From the NCBI GenBank assembly GCA_023213395.1, contig CM041465.1, positions 90,093,741 to 90,157,740 on the forward strand: a stretch of DNA of 64,000 nt. The letters run 5' to 3'. Shown piece by piece: positions 33,260 to 45,099 of this stretch. Numbering within the stretch: position 1 is the first letter of the stretch; every line of letters begins with the position of its first letter. The notes beneath the pieces were generated by a model. The model ran no database searches. It was given only the letters and a program-made list of their open reading frames with translations, and was not told the DNA's origin. A program made the position numbers and the translations under genes. The DNA comes from Cycas panzhihuaensis. Its lineage: Eukaryota; Cycadophyta.

Positions 33260-34500
33260 TTTTAAACATAAAAACCATACACATATCTCTGAGTCCATAC
33301 ATGTGTCTTTACCATAGGGGCAATGGGGGAAGAAACGTTAGAGACAATCATGTTTTGCACATTTATAGAAAAAAAATGGTGATATGATGTAGATACAAAT
33401 ACGGAAAATCATATGATATATATTTCATAAGTACAATATCATAGTCTTGTAGCTTCCGTAGGCACGTATAAATGCTCATAAGTGAGATCATATAGTCATA
33501 CCTCTATGCCCATGGAATGGACTTATGCCCCTCCCCTCTCATGCCTCTCCTCCCATGATAGTAATCAGGCTGGTCTCGATTGCTAAGAGTTCTTATGTCC
33601 TCCCTCTTAGTGATAAGGCTAAGTGTGAGATCTCTCCCTTCTATGAGAGTTATGTCTAACCTATTGGATGTTTTAGCTAGCTAAAAGAGTCACATGTCCA
33701 CCACCCTAACAAATGGTCATCTTATAAAGGTGTTGCCTCTTATCCTCTTCAACCTTCAATTATGCCTCTAAACCCCTCATATCAACCCCCTACACTAGTA
33801 ATCATGCCTCCAACTCTCAATATATATCTCGAGCTCTAATAATAGGTGCAAAGAATTGAGTGTGAGGACCCAGTAGCTCAAGATCTCCCTCTTACCAATT
33901 GAAGGCTTACCTAGGTTGTAAACAAATGGTAGCAGGCCATCAAGAGTCCTCCTCATTATGGACACTAATCACCTCCTCAGCTTCCATAATAAACATGTAT
34001 TAGTTAGTCATCTTTCAAAATGTATTGAAATAATTAAAAGTAAAGAGTCATGAAATAAGTACATGAATACGAACTAAGTAAACTTAACAAGCAAAAATAA
34101 TCAACTATAATTACCTATTGGGCATGGTCTTATTACATCAACTCCTAGGTTGGGAACCCATACCGCTCCCTACTCTCTTATTGTTACTTTTGGACCTCCT
34201 TATTGGTCCACCTCCATGGCATCACTATGTAGAGCAACTCCTACTATTGCTACTAGTACCTTTGCTTACCTAGTAGCTTACTCTCCACCCCCTCTACCAT
34301 CATCTTGTTCCTGTCCTAAAGGAATCACTCCCTATGTTGGCATAGCACCACCTACCACTACACATACTTCCCATATATCTTGTGTTATAATGTCAGTTAC
34401 TACCTTTGCTCCTGTACCCCTATATAGAGGTGGTGGTCCCTCTATTATAGCTCTCTTGGTCCTGTCAACCTCATCATCTAACCACACTATCATCTTATCA
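33260..34500. other. Unassigned DNA in D/E inter-element region
   Basis: Moderately less AT-rich than its surroundings. A 119-codon plus-strand open stretch at 34150-34509 is Thr/Ser/Pro-rich with no family resemblance, and is probably the shadow of the opposite-strand remnant that continues here (see 34500-35250). Confidence 0.4.
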
Positions 34501-35250
34501 TATAGATAAGGAACTAATCAATTCCTCATCATTCTACTAAGATAAGGACTCTATGTATTCCCTGCCACTACCTCCCACCTATCACACACTTATAATTACA
34601 TGTCTTATCAGTTTATCTCTAGGTCCATAATACTCAATCCTCTAGGTTGGCTTGTTAGTCTCTTTAAGAGAACATGATTATAGAGTGAACACATTAAATT
34701 AGTGCTTTAAGAGAAACCCTCATGTCCCTATTGGTGAATACAAGTTAGTTATTAAGCCATACTATCAACAATAAAACTACCCCAATCCTTCCTAGTGTCT
34801 GCCTCACATTAATAGATAACACTCACCCATATAGTTGGTACACCTATGAAGTTCTAAATCTCAATAACTTGAAGTACAATAATGTAAGCTAACACTTTTT
34901 TAAGTGTTAGAATCCCATTTGCCTCCCTCATCACCTTAAGGGAAATCTTATGTACTTCAAAGTGTCCAACTTCTCTGGTCATGTATGTATTATAGGCTTG
35001 TTGAGCCTTCTCCTCCACTACCTGACTTAATTGGATCTCTACACCATGCCAACTCACTCCTAAGATCCTCTTAGCATCCCTCATAGTGATCCTAATAGCA
35101 CCCATCCCTCGTACCTTGAATATTCATTCTCCAAGGACCCATAAACTAACGAAATCATCAAGCAACCCATACTCCATCACCAAATAAATAGAATAACTAG
35201 CCCTAGCTAACCCATACTATCTCAAAAGTAGCCATTTAATAACTATTAAT
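34500..35250 (-). pseudogene. Antisense coding remnant of unknown family
   Basis: Minus-strand stretch that reads as protein over about 250 codons with stops only where Gln or Trp codons could have decayed. It includes an 83-codon open part (35105-34854) with AIRITMRDAKRILGVSWHGV, and then NFIGVPTIWVSVIY, DTRKDWGSFIVDSMA, STNLMCSLYNHVLLKRLTSQ and RGLSIMDLEIN. The LGV.WHGVEI and NLMCSLYNHVLL blocks look like the style of antisense extra reading frames or plant-transposon-like domains found downstream of pol in Tat-lineage elements, but I cannot name a family. Its place downstream of D integrase, in antisense, is the main reason for that suggestion. Confidence 0.45.
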
Positions 35251-36042
35251 GATCTTAGAAATGGCTTTATGGCCCATCCCTCATTCTTTTAATCTAATCG
35301 ACTATAAAATACAAGTTATAACTCATAATTAGTCCTAAGAAGTAATAAAAAAAAAATTTATGGTTCAATAAAAAATGTGATAGCATAGTGAAAAAACATA
35401 ATAACTTAGACAAAAATATAAAAAGCTAGGTAAAAATATAATAAGCTAACCAAAAATATGATTTTACAAATTGACCATTTATGTTCTTGTATTTTTAATA
35501 GGCAATTCATATTTTTAGCGATTACTACCATGTTTAGGGGGGGAAACTAAAAATAAATAATTTTTTTTCAATTAAAAGCTTATTGGATATTGTACCCCTT
35601 AATACATCCTCACTCATTGAATTTGATGGTATCATTTGACTTGTAAAATAGCTCTTCAAACCCACATAATCGTGATCTTAACTACAGAAAGGGCTCTGGA
35701 TTCCAACTCTCGCACATTAAAATGAATTGTAATAGAACTATATTTTCTTATAAAATGACCCTCCCTTGATGACAATTAGGTCCTCTATGACCTTATTTTT
35801 CTAATGTTTTCATCACACATGAAGTCAAGCTTATACATTCTAGCATCCCATCGAGCTTTCTTATTGCATTTTGAAATGTTTTTTTTTATCATTATTATGT
35901 TGAGGTAGATCCAAAATCGAGCCCACAGATGGACTTCACCTAACCTATCCATGTTTATACTCTATCAAGTCAGTTTCTTACTCATATTTTAAGTTTCACC
36001 TCCTTTTTGGCCCTTGAGCATCCCTTGATTTCAAACACCTCT
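35251..36042. other. Unassigned DNA
   Basis: AT-rich DNA with a seven-G run (35537-35543) and several T runs. No coding pattern found. Confidence 0.4.
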
Positions 36043-36240
36043 AAAACACTACTAATGAGGTTAAACGATGGCAACCATACCTTTGAAGCACTACTAATGA
36101 GGTCAAACTATGGAAGCCATATCTCTGAAGCACTACTAATGAGGTTAAACTATGGTAGTCGCACCTTTAAGAATAGTTGTTGAAGAGGCTAAACTATGAT
36201 AACCATCCCTCCAAAATCCCATATTAATGAGATAAAAAAA
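36043..36240 (+). repeat. 42-bp minisatellite
   Basis: Three good copies (36043-36085, 36086-36127, 36128-36169) of a unit with CACTACTAATGAGGT and AAACTATGG, then two decayed copies to 36240. The second and third are exactly 42 bases. Confidence 0.9.
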
Positions 36241-36485
36241 TGATGGGCAATTTAATAGCAAGTTTGAGTTTAAAGCATGATTACACTAAGGGCTTTCTTA
36301 AGCCATCCCTATTCAATTCTAATAGGATTTTCTCCACCACTTTCACATACTAAAAGCTCATCATCTAATATTTCCTTTGCTTATAGCTTAAGAAATAAAC
36401 TTAAGACATTTAAGTTTAACTATATTCAACCCTAAAAATCAAGTTGCTACCATCCATCATCTTGTTATCTCCTACAAGTAATACT
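36241..36485 (+). repeat. Candidate LTR end of Tat-like copy E
   Basis: Upstream of the E primer-like site; ends TATCTCCTACAAGTAATAC, similar to the D LTR end at 12170-12187. The LTR start is not resolved; it could be as far left as 33017. Confidence 0.4.
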
Positions 36486-36501
36486 TTTTGGTGACAAGGG
36501 G
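36486..36501 (+). promoter_or_regulatory. Copy E primer-binding site candidate
   Basis: TTTTGGTGACAAGGGG; aligns with 12188-12203 and begins the leader shared with D. Confidence 0.5.
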
Positions 36502-37385
36502 CCCAATGTTTCACTATGACCAATCCTTTTTGGTATGATTAAGTTTATATCTTGGTTTGTTTCCTTAAGTCACTCACTAGATAAGGTTTATATTCATTCA
36601 AATCATACCATTTAGTTCTACTTTGGTTATTGTTTGATAGGGAGAGCTTTGGTTAGGACATGTTAAGTATTTCTTACTTTGTTTGAAGTTGTGAGATTTG
36701 AAGAATTACTAATTAGATGGTCAATTGTGTGTGATTCTGATGATCATTATTTTTTTATGGTTAAAACTAAGACATGATTTTATATTGTTGTTTAAAATGG
36801 TCTATAAATCTATTCCAAGTTTTGCCCTTTTATTCTTTTTTATAAATGTTATCAAGTTTACGATCAATTTTTATCTTATTTTCACCATCATTTGATGTTT
36901 TCTTTTCTTAATCTAGTCTATATTAAAGTTAATACTACTTTTAAAAGGCCAAATAAACTTATTATGTCATTTTTAGTTTCTTTCTTTTTTTTGTTTATTT
37001 TGGCCTTTCTAGACTATTATATTTTTGGTATTACTAAAAATATAATTATATAAATAAAATATGGAAGACTCTTGTATTTTACATTTTATTTGTATTCTCA
37101 CATTTTTTTTTATTACTAATGCCATATTTTTAGTTTTTTATGACATTTTTTATTATCATGTCTGTAAATTAAAAAGCAAAATGCAGAAATCCTACCAATT
37201 TCGATTTGATTTTAACCTAAATTTATAGGCTAGCACCATCTCACCTATATTAACTCATCCATGCTAATTACACCTTCTCTCATACAAGAGTTAGTTAATA
37301 AAAATTAGCCAAACCATGGGCAGAAACCATGGTTTTGGCCTTCATCCTCCTCCTCTTCTTTTTCTATAAATTCCTATTCAATTTT
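36500..37385 (+). mobile_element. Tat-like copy E leader, first part
   Basis: Colinear with 12245-13128 of element D (for example TGTTTCACTATGACCAA and GGTTAGGACATGTTAAG). Interrupted at 37386 by element B; continues at 50540. The rejoined order matches D base for base around GTTTCAAAG. Confidence 0.75.
37381..37385. repeat. Target site duplication of element B, left
   Basis: ATTTT; right copy ATTTC at 50540-50544. The uninterrupted D copy has GTTTC at this point, so the T is the decayed base. Confidence 0.75.
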
Positions 37386-37826
37386 TATTGGAGAGAGGGT
37401 TTAATTCATGGAGTAGTACATAGAAGAAAATCATAAATTCTTTATGAATAAGCAATTACAAATGCACCAAATATGACATGTGGAAAACACCCTACTAGAG
37501 ATTAAAAACCATCTCTTAAATAAGTAAATATTATTATAATAAAGAAGATGATACAATGGAAATGGTTAAGGATCTCATCCTCCCTATCTTACCTCATGAA
37601 CCTAACCAGACTATCTATCCTTTAAGCAATTTAACCTAAGCATGTATGGGCTAAATCCAACCAACCAACTAACCATGCTTGAAGGATTTTCAAATAGATA
37701 TTTGAGAGAAGTTCATTGAAATATATGGTTGTCCATTTCACCGAACTTTTAATAATAACATTAACTTTAATAATTAAATAAATACATAGATAATAGTTAA
37801 TATTAGGGTTAATAATATTTCTAACA
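37386..37826 (-). repeat. Element B 3' LTR
   Basis: 441 bases from TATTGGAGAGAGG to TTTCTAACA; aligned with 50089-50539, which has an extra ACCA-type tandem expansion (AACCAACCAACC) near 50370. Confidence 0.9.
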
Positions 37827-37839
37827 TCCACCTTTAATG
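37827..37839 (-). promoter_or_regulatory. Element B polypurine tract
   Basis: Plus strand TCCACCTTTAATG; minus strand AAAGGTGGA precedes the 3' LTR. Confidence 0.65.
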
Positions 37840-37899
37840 TTAACTTTATACAATAGTAGATATATAGAAGATAGAGAAGAAAGAAAAAAAGATAAAGAA

Positions 37900-38241
37900 G
37901 ATAATGAAGGCTTCAATATGGTAATCCCCCTTTAATGAAGACCTCGTTAATCTTTAACAATTATGGTAGCTTTATAAACATAACTTCAGTCAATGGCTTT
38001 ATTAGGATGTCGATAATCTATAAATCTTTAGGATAATAAAATAAATTAATAGGATTATCATTTATAAGATTATAAATAAAATACTAATATAATTCTATAT
38101 GCTTAATTCTAGAATGCACAATAGGATTAATAGTTATAGATATTACACCTTGATTGTTAATATTAATTCGAATGGAAGAGTTAAGAAACAAACCAAACTC
38201 ACTTAATAGAGATTTAATCTAAAGTGATTCTTTACTAGCTT
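37900..38241 (-). pseudogene. Element B RNase H, C-terminal part
   Basis: Minus strand: VEASKESL*IKSLLSEFG (38240-38190), NNQGVISITINPIVHSRIKH (the DN.SAI..A.NPV.H.RTKH core), IELY*YFIYNL, LINLFYYPKDL*IIDILIKP (family ADI.TKPL) and FIKLP*LLKI. Element C separates this from the N-terminal half at 44558-45000. The protein can be read across after removing C and one copy of CTACY. Confidence 0.8.
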
Positions 38242-38246
38242 CTACC
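38242..38246. repeat. Target site duplication of element C, left
   Basis: CTACC; right copy CTACT at 44558-44562. Confidence 0.75.
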
Positions 38247-38606
38247 TATTCGGGAACATGAAATCATACACTGATGTTCTCATACGCAGGATCTTTAACC
38301 ATACACAGTAAGCAACAAATTGAAAATATAGAAAATAGATGCATAGTACACAGGTATTTACGTAGGAAATCCTTTCGGGAAAAAACCCACCACAAAGAGG
38401 ATCCTTAATGGATCACTTGATATTCCACAATGAATACAAGGATTTAAATACATAAGGCCTCAAGGCTTTTATACTCTCTAAGAGGTGTCACTCGATTAGG
38501 GTTGTGACCCTCTGAATAAATTGTACATTTTGGCTCACACCCTTTCACATAATTAAACCACATTAACATTAATTAAGTGGCTTAATAATTAACTACCATG
38601 TTAACA
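38247..38606 (-). repeat. Element C 3' LTR
   Basis: 360 bases, TATTCGGGAACATG to ATGTTAACA. Contains GGAAATCCTTTCGGGAAAAA at 38365-38384. Confidence 0.9.
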
Positions 38607-38613
38607 TCCCCCA
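38607..38613 (-). promoter_or_regulatory. Element C polypurine tract
   Basis: Plus strand TCCCCCA, i.e. TGGGGGA before the 3' LTR on the minus strand. A second G-rich stretch (minus strand, around 38705-38712) lies at the polyprotein end. Confidence 0.75.
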
Positions 38614-38675
38614 TTAATATGAATATAGGGAACCTGCAATGTGCAGCAGTTGAGTTATCACCAAGGCTAGAACTA

Positions 38676-41600
38676 TCCTGCAGCTTCTTTATCCTTGTCA
38701 ATACATCCCCCCTCAAGGATAACATTGGTGAGTCCTAATCTGGTATGCATCTTCGTGAAATAATCTTCGTTGAGTGGCTTGGTGAACACATCCACAAGTT
38801 GTAATTCACTCGAACAATAGTCGACCTGCAGTTTCCCTAACTTGATCTGCTCACGAATGTAATGGTGCCAAATCTTGATATTCTTTGTACACATATGAAA
38901 CTCTAGCTTCTTTGATAGACGAATGGTACTCTGATTATCAACAAAGAGAATCGGATGTACATTGGAAATACCAAGAAATTCTAAGAGACCTTGTAACCAT
39001 ACTACTTCTTTTGCACCAGCACTGAGTCCTTGATATTCTGCTTATGTAGAAGATAGTGCTACTGTCTACTACTTCTTTGACTGCCACGAAACAAATCCAT
39101 TGCCAATACTAAATAGGTATCCAGCAGTGGACTTTCGATCATTAGAATCTCCTCCCTAATCAACATCCATGTAGCCATGCAACCTGATCTTCTCACCTCT
39201 ATGGTATTCGAGATCATGATTTATTGTCCCCTTCAGATATTTCAGAATCTGCTTTGCTACTACTAAATGAGGCTCATGAGGATTCTGCATGTAGCAGGAA
39301 ACCAATCCAATAATATATGTAATATCTGGCCTGGTATGAGTCAAATAAATAAGACTCCCTACTAATTGGTGATATTTCATACCATCTACAGAAGGTTTGG
39401 CCATATCCTTATACAGACTTATGCCTTTTACACATGGTGTTGTAATAAGTTTGTAGTGATGCATCCCAAATCTCTCTAGTAAGTTCTTCACATACTACGA
39501 TTGCAACAACATGATCCTATCTTCCATCTGCCTGAGTTGAATACCCAATAAATAGTGAACTTTCCCAAGATCCACCATGCCAAATGAAGCTCCCAAATTG
39601 GGTTTGACTTTGGCTATAGCCTTGCCACGACTACCGTCGATGATTAGATCATCAACATAGACCGCATAAGTAACTACGGAAGTCCCTCTTCCTTTCACAT
39701 ACAGGTTCAGGTCAAGTTCTAAAATTTCAAAACCTTCAGCTTTCAACTTGGCATCCATCTTCTCATACTAAGCATGAGGTACTTGTTTTAGGCCATAGAT
39801 TAACTTTTTCAAACAGCAAACAAGATGCTCCTGGCCATCCTTAATGAATCCCAGAGGTTGCAATATGTATATCTCCTCCTTTAGATCCCCATTAAGGAAT
39901 GCAGACTTAACGTCCATCTAGTATAATTCCCAATCTAATACAGCTACTAAGGAAATGAGTAAGCGAATAGTTATCATTTTGGAGACTGGTGCAAACACCT
40001 CCTCATAGTCAATTCCTTCTTTCTGCTTGAATCCTTATGCAACAAGTATAGCCTTATACTTGTCTACCTCTCCATCGGAGCGAAACTTTATCTTATAGAC
40101 CCACTTGCATCCTACAAGATTCTTTGACGGAGGTAGTGGAACTAGATCCCATGTATCGTTCTTCATCAGAGAATCATATTCTTCCTCCATTGTAGCTCTC
40201 CATCGTGGATCTCCTTTCACTTCAACAAACGAATCAGGATCACTGGAGTCATTGGTGTCTACCAATAGATTTTGACTGGCATGCTAACTTTTGGTTCGTC
40301 TATCATCAGTTAAGAATTACATCACCACACCAAAATCTTCAAGAATTTTCCTTGCCTATAAAGGTATAGAAGGACCCGTTGCTGGAGGTACTTCTTATTG
40401 TAGTGGCTCCTCACTATTACTCATCCCACTTGGTCCTACTTCCTCAGGTGCTACAGTGATTAGCTCACCGTCATCTTCGCTTGAAGAATCTGGGAATGGG
40501 AGAATGGGAGGGTAAAAAGGTTCCCCTAATACCCTTTTAGCATGATACGTCAATGACTCATCAAATTTAACATCCTGACCTACTATAATCTTTTCCCCCT
40601 TATGAATCCCATAGTTTATAGGCTTTGTTCTCTGTGCAATACCCCATGAATATGCACTTAATACTATTTTGATCCAACTTCTTTCAAGTATCATCTGGGA
40701 TGTGGACATATGCAATACACCCAAACGTTCTCAAATAGCTAATGGTAGGCTTCCGACCAGTCCATTTCTCTTTAGGGGTCATGTTGTGAACTACCTGAGT
40801 GGGTACCTTGTTCAAAATATAAATAGCAGTTGCCACAGCTTCTACCCAAAACTTCGATGGCAAGTTTTTAACGTGTACCATACACCTCGCCATCTTTATC
40901 ATGGTACGGTTTTTTCTTTGAACAACTCTATTCTATTGTGTGGTATACGGGACTGTAAACTCCCGCTTTATACCATGGTTGCGGCAAAATTGATTGAACG
41001 ATTGATTATCGTACTCCTTGCCATTATCGCTTTGTAAAGTTTTTATTTTCTTATCACTTTCATTTTTAACCATCACTTTCCAATTACAGAAGTGATCAAA
41101 TACGTCTAACTTGTTCTTGAGAAAATAAACCCAGGCTTTCCTAGTGTAATCATCCACATACACAAGTGTATATCGGGCTCCTAATATCGAAGGGTTTGGG
41201 AGTGGTCACATAATATCTGAGTGCACAAGGTCCAGCTTCTCCTTGGCTCTCCAGACATTATCCTTAGCAAAAGGATAGCGGTGATGCTTGCCATACATAC
41301 ACTCTTCACATACACCATCTGAGCAAGAAACCAACGGCAGTCCTTCCACCATCTTCAACCTCCTCAGTAGTGCAATACTCTTGTAATTAAGATGCCTAAG
41401 GCGATTGTGACATAGTTTACTTTTGTCATCTGCGCTGGCAACAAACACATAGGACTTCTTCTGAGACTAAAATTTTTTAAACACCCAGAAGTTGTCCCTA
41501 ACTTTCCCGATAGCTATGACAGCAAAGTTCTGTTTTGGGTACTTTATCAAGCACTTATCATTATAGAGCTCCACTTTCATACCTTGTTTGTAGATCTCCC

Positions 41601-42672
41601 GAGAAGACAGAAGGTTCAACTGCATCTTGGATACATAATATATCCCAGAAAACTTGCCTCCCGCAATGGAAACTTCACCGTTACCATCTACCGACAACAC
41701 ATGAGCATCTCTAAGAACAATCTCAGTACCATTTTGATTTGCATTCAATGTATCAAAGTTTTGTATTTGGTAAGAGATGTATTTCTATGCTCCAAAATCC
41801 AATACCCAATAGTCTCTCTAATCTAACTCGGTTGACAAGGTATGCGCTTGGACACAATAGGTAGCAACACTCATTCCTTTATCATCTTGGTTACCTTTGT
41901 GTTTATCACGATGCTTGAACCAACAGTTCTTTTTGTGGTGACCATCCTTCTTGCAGTAATTGCACTTTCTATTAAACTTCTTCTTGTCTTGAGAGCTTTC
42001 TCCAAACCTTTGTGTGATTTTCTCCTCCTTAGGGGCCTCCTTTCTTTGAGTTTTTATGGCTAAGGCCTGACTTGAACCAAAACCTCCAAGCAATCCATGA
42101 TGTTTTAGCTTGGCATCCTCTACTAAAATTAGGTTTTTGAACCCATCAAAAGTTTCTACCTCCATCACTTCGTCTCTACCGTAAATGGTCTGGAATATGT
42201 CGAATGCAGCTGACAATTTTGACATGATTATCGCAAACAAGAGCGCATCATTGATCAAGTTCTGCTTTAACTCTTCTAGCTTGTTCTTCAAGTCGGTTAT
42301 TTTATTCAGGTAGGAGCTGATATTATTCTCATCTTTAACTTTTAAATTGAGTAGTTCTAACATCAGAGCAAGACACCTATTTGTCTTCTTCTTCTCAAAA
42401 GTATCACACAACTTCATCTAAATCTTGGCTAGGTCATCCAGATTGTGAACTAGAGCCCTCTGGTCTAGTGCCAGTGAGAGTTTCAGTGATCCAACGGCCA
42501 TGTGTTGCTTCTCTTCAAGTTTGATATGCTCCTTATGGTCAAGTGGGACTGAAATAAGCTTCGCCTTGGTGATTCCCCAGAGTTGGTTCACCATCAATAT
42601 AAGCTCCATATTAGCTTTTTATTCGCTGAAATTATTACCGTTAAAGATAACCTTAAGCATAAGCTTCTCCAT
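38676..42672 (-). pseudogene. Element C gag-pol polyprotein
   Basis: Single copia reading frame, start ATG at 42672 (MEKLMLKVIFNGNNFSE). Gag 42672-41818: capsid, then an intact zinc knuckle CNYCKKDGHHKKNC at about 41905-41950. GAG-pre-integrase 41748-41206 with LSSREIYKQGMKVELYNDK and CHNRLRHLNYKSI. Integrase 41200-40680: DDYTRKAWVYFL and LQSDNGKEY carry the Asp residues, but the catalytic Glu of NGVVERKNRT reads Gln (NRVVQRKNRT, near 40905). RT 40265-39495: WRATMEEEYDSL, GCKWVYKIKF and an intact YVDDL at 39645. RNase H 39490-38676: PDITYIIGLVS, DNQSTIRLSKK and LVDVFTKPL. About a dozen TAG/TAA stops, several at Trp or Gln positions, and some frame breaks. Not functional as it stands. Confidence 0.9.
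41818..42672 (-). pseudogene. Element C gag (UBN2 capsid and zinc knuckle)
   Basis: Nucleocapsid part of C. After the start at 42672 there are only two stops before 41818: one in NFSE*KANMEL and one in LAKI*MKLCD, both fitting a lost Trp. From 42417 to 41818 it is open for 199 codons. The capsid matches copia UBN2 type: NNISSYLNKITDLKNKLEEL and FAIIMSKLSAAFDIF. CNYCKKDGHHKKNCWFKH is a complete CCHC knuckle with the usual aromatic residue after it. The same gag layout is recognisable in J (63277-62500). Confidence 0.85.
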
Positions 42673-44185
42673 CTCAAACAATAAGCTACAATATGAATCA
42701 CACGACACCAAAAGAATGTATTAAGGATGGAAATGCACCCTTCTGACCTCCTCTGCCTTACGAGCACACTTCCAAAGTGACCCAACACGAATTATACCCA
42801 CCTTAAGTAAGCCACCAACTGTTTATATCCCCTTATCCGTTAACAAACAACCTTAAATAGCCATTAAATGTCACAACTGACACTCACAATGGCTATAAAT
42901 ATGTGGTCCAGAATAAAGGATGGCTCCACACGGTGACAGTGCATGGTCTCCAAATCAGCAATCCACAAAAAATGCCTTAATACATGCTTAAAATGTGTCA
43001 AGGACACTTAAATACTAAGAGGGTTCTTCACATTATATAAATCTCCAAGTATCAATGGTCTAAGGGTATTTTTATAAAGTTGGATTATAAAGTGAATATA
43101 CCAAAAGGTATATTCTCGAAAGTCGTGACTTTTTAAAAGTCACATGCCTTTAGAACTTAACCCACGTGCTTAAAAATGAAAGATCAACAATTTTGAATAT
43201 CATTAAGTATCAAACATTAGTGAGTATCATCAAACAATATCTTCCAAGAGATACAAGAGATGATAAGAGGCGTGCGGCTACCATGATTCCTCCACATAGC
43301 CAATGAACTTCCAATAGACCAGCCATACAAGAACAAGGGCTACACACACCTTTACAGCTGGTAAATAGCCCAACCTTATTTTAGCAGTCCCTTAGAAATA
43401 CCCAGCCACCTTAAAATCTACGCTCAACCATGAGAAAGAGACGCCAAGACCAAAAATAACTGACTAACCAAGGTAATGAACACTTCACCAAAGTATTATC
43501 TAGTTGTATAGTGATTTACAGCTATACACAAGTCTCCACGCTACTCACAAACAGCCCAGAAATTACCCAACATAAGGACACGGGCTCAACAGGATGTATT
43601 CAGTGCGGATATAGGGTCACTTACCCACAGAAGGAGGTACTTCAACTCAAAATGACAGTGAATAAGCTTTATACTATTGTGTACTTCTCCTAATCTTAGT
43701 ATAGAGGACTGAAAACTGTCTAAAAAAGACTTCAATCTCTTTCTTATACTAACTTAATTAAGGCAACACAAGAAAAAGCTTTGATCTTTTTTTTTTTTAG
43801 TTTTATAGTGCTTTGAGTGGGAATACCCCAGACTTACTTGTATGGATAGATGGTTGTCCTTAATGTTGCTAAATCAACATTAGTATGTGTTCCATTCACT
43901 TGAATCACTTCAATAGATCATCAACTAGCTTCGAATGACCTCAACGAGCCAACTCCAATCACAAACGTGGTCTTCACGCCTGAATACTGACTCCAATAAC
44001 CCTTACACTCCATTAAATAGTGATCTCTACTACTCCAACAACCATTAATTTTTCTATGCCTACTTCTGTACGATGTTAGGGTTGATGGACCCTCAAGACT
44101 CATCTTAGGTCAAACTGCATCACCCGACAACCAATGATCCCACCGCCCTGCTCACCATCAAGCTTCAATTATGTAGGACCCTACT
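42673..44185 (-). mobile_element. Element C leader
   Basis: 1.5 kb between the primer site and the gag ATG. No domain read on either strand. A T10 tract lies at 43789-43798. Confidence 0.6.
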
Positions 44186-44197
44186 GCTCTAATACCA
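44186..44197 (-). promoter_or_regulatory. Element C primer-binding site
   Basis: Minus strand TGGTATTAGAGC, one base from the copia consensus, abutting the 5' LTR. Confidence 0.85.
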
Positions 44198-44557
44198 TGT
44201 TCAGGAACATGAAATCATACACTGATGTTCCCATACATAGAATCTTTAACCATACACAACAAGCAACAAATTGAAAATATATAAAACAAATGCACAATAC
44301 ATAGGTATTTATGTGGGAAACCCTTTCGGGAAAAAACCCACCACAAAGAGGATCCTTGATGGATCACTTGATATTACACAATAAATACATGGATTTGAAT
44401 ATACAAGGCCTCAAGGCTTTTATACTGTCCAAGAGGTGTCAACTGATTAGGGTTGTGACCCTCTGAATAAATCACACCTTTTGGCTTGCACCCTTTCATA
44501 TAATTAAACCACATTAAGATTAATTAAGTGGCTTAATAATTAATTACCACGCTACCA
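44198..44557 (-). repeat. Element C 5' LTR
   Basis: 360 bases, TGTTCAGGAACATG to CGCTACCA, same length as 38247-38606. GGGAAACCCTTTCGGGAAAA at 44315-44334. Confidence 0.9.
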
Positions 44558-44562
44558 CTACT
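44558..44562. repeat. Target site duplication of element C, right
   Basis: CTACT, matching CTACC at 38242-38246 with one C/T difference. Confidence 0.75.
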
Positions 44563-45000
44563 AATGCTTGATATTTAGCTTTCATTATAGATAATACTAA
44601 TGATTACATCTTCTTGATAGACCACGTAATCAGTGAAGAATCAAGAAAGAGGACATAACTAGTTATAGATTTTTTATCATTGGAGTCACTTGCCTAGTCT
44701 AAATCTATATATCCTTTCAACTTAAGGTTAGTATTACAAAAGTTATAGGTTAGATTATGATAAATCATACCTTGAAGATATCTTACAATTCATTTTGTTG
44801 CTTTTAAATGAGACTCATGAGGTTTTTACATGTACCTAGAACACAAGGTAATAACATAGCAGATATCTAGGTAAGTATAGGTTAAGTAAATAAAACTATC
44901 TATTAATTAATGATATAAAGTAGAATAACAAGGTGGAGATTGGTAATTAGTTATTAATTTCATACGTGATTATAGAGGAGTAGGGTTTAGCTTTGTATTT
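44558..45000 (-). pseudogene. Element B RNase H, N-terminal part
   Basis: Minus strand: RLKGYIDLD*ASDSNDKKSI (family L.GYSDADWAGD.DDRKST), SYVLFLDSSLIT*SIKKM, LSIMKAKYQALV (family LST.EAEY.A). It runs into CTACT at 44558, where element C broke the gene. Confidence 0.8.
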
Positions 45001-45099
45001 TTCATATTAAATCTTTTTATCAGGTCAATAATATATTTAGATTAAGAGATACTTATTTTTTATTCTGATTAATAAATTTGTAGGCCTAGAAAATAATGT

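Larger units (their letters stand above)
38247..44557 (-). mobile_element. Element C: nearly intact Ty1/copia on the minus strand
   Basis: 6.3 kb element with two 360-base LTRs, primer site, polypurine tract, CTACC/CTACT duplication and a single gag-pol polyprotein that reads from 42672 to 38676 with rather few stops. It is inserted inside the RNase H gene of element B, so it is younger than B. Of all elements in the window it has the longest open segments (199 codons in gag). Confidence 0.92.

Noticed and set aside
34150-34509. 119-codon plus-strand reading frame, Thr/Ser/Pro-rich
   Set aside because: Probably a shadow of the less decayed GC content of the antisense remnant; no domain or signal recognised.
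43511-44103. Short reading frames in the leader of element C
   Set aside because: 60 codons or fewer of continuous sequence, no similarity to known proteins, within an untranslated leader.
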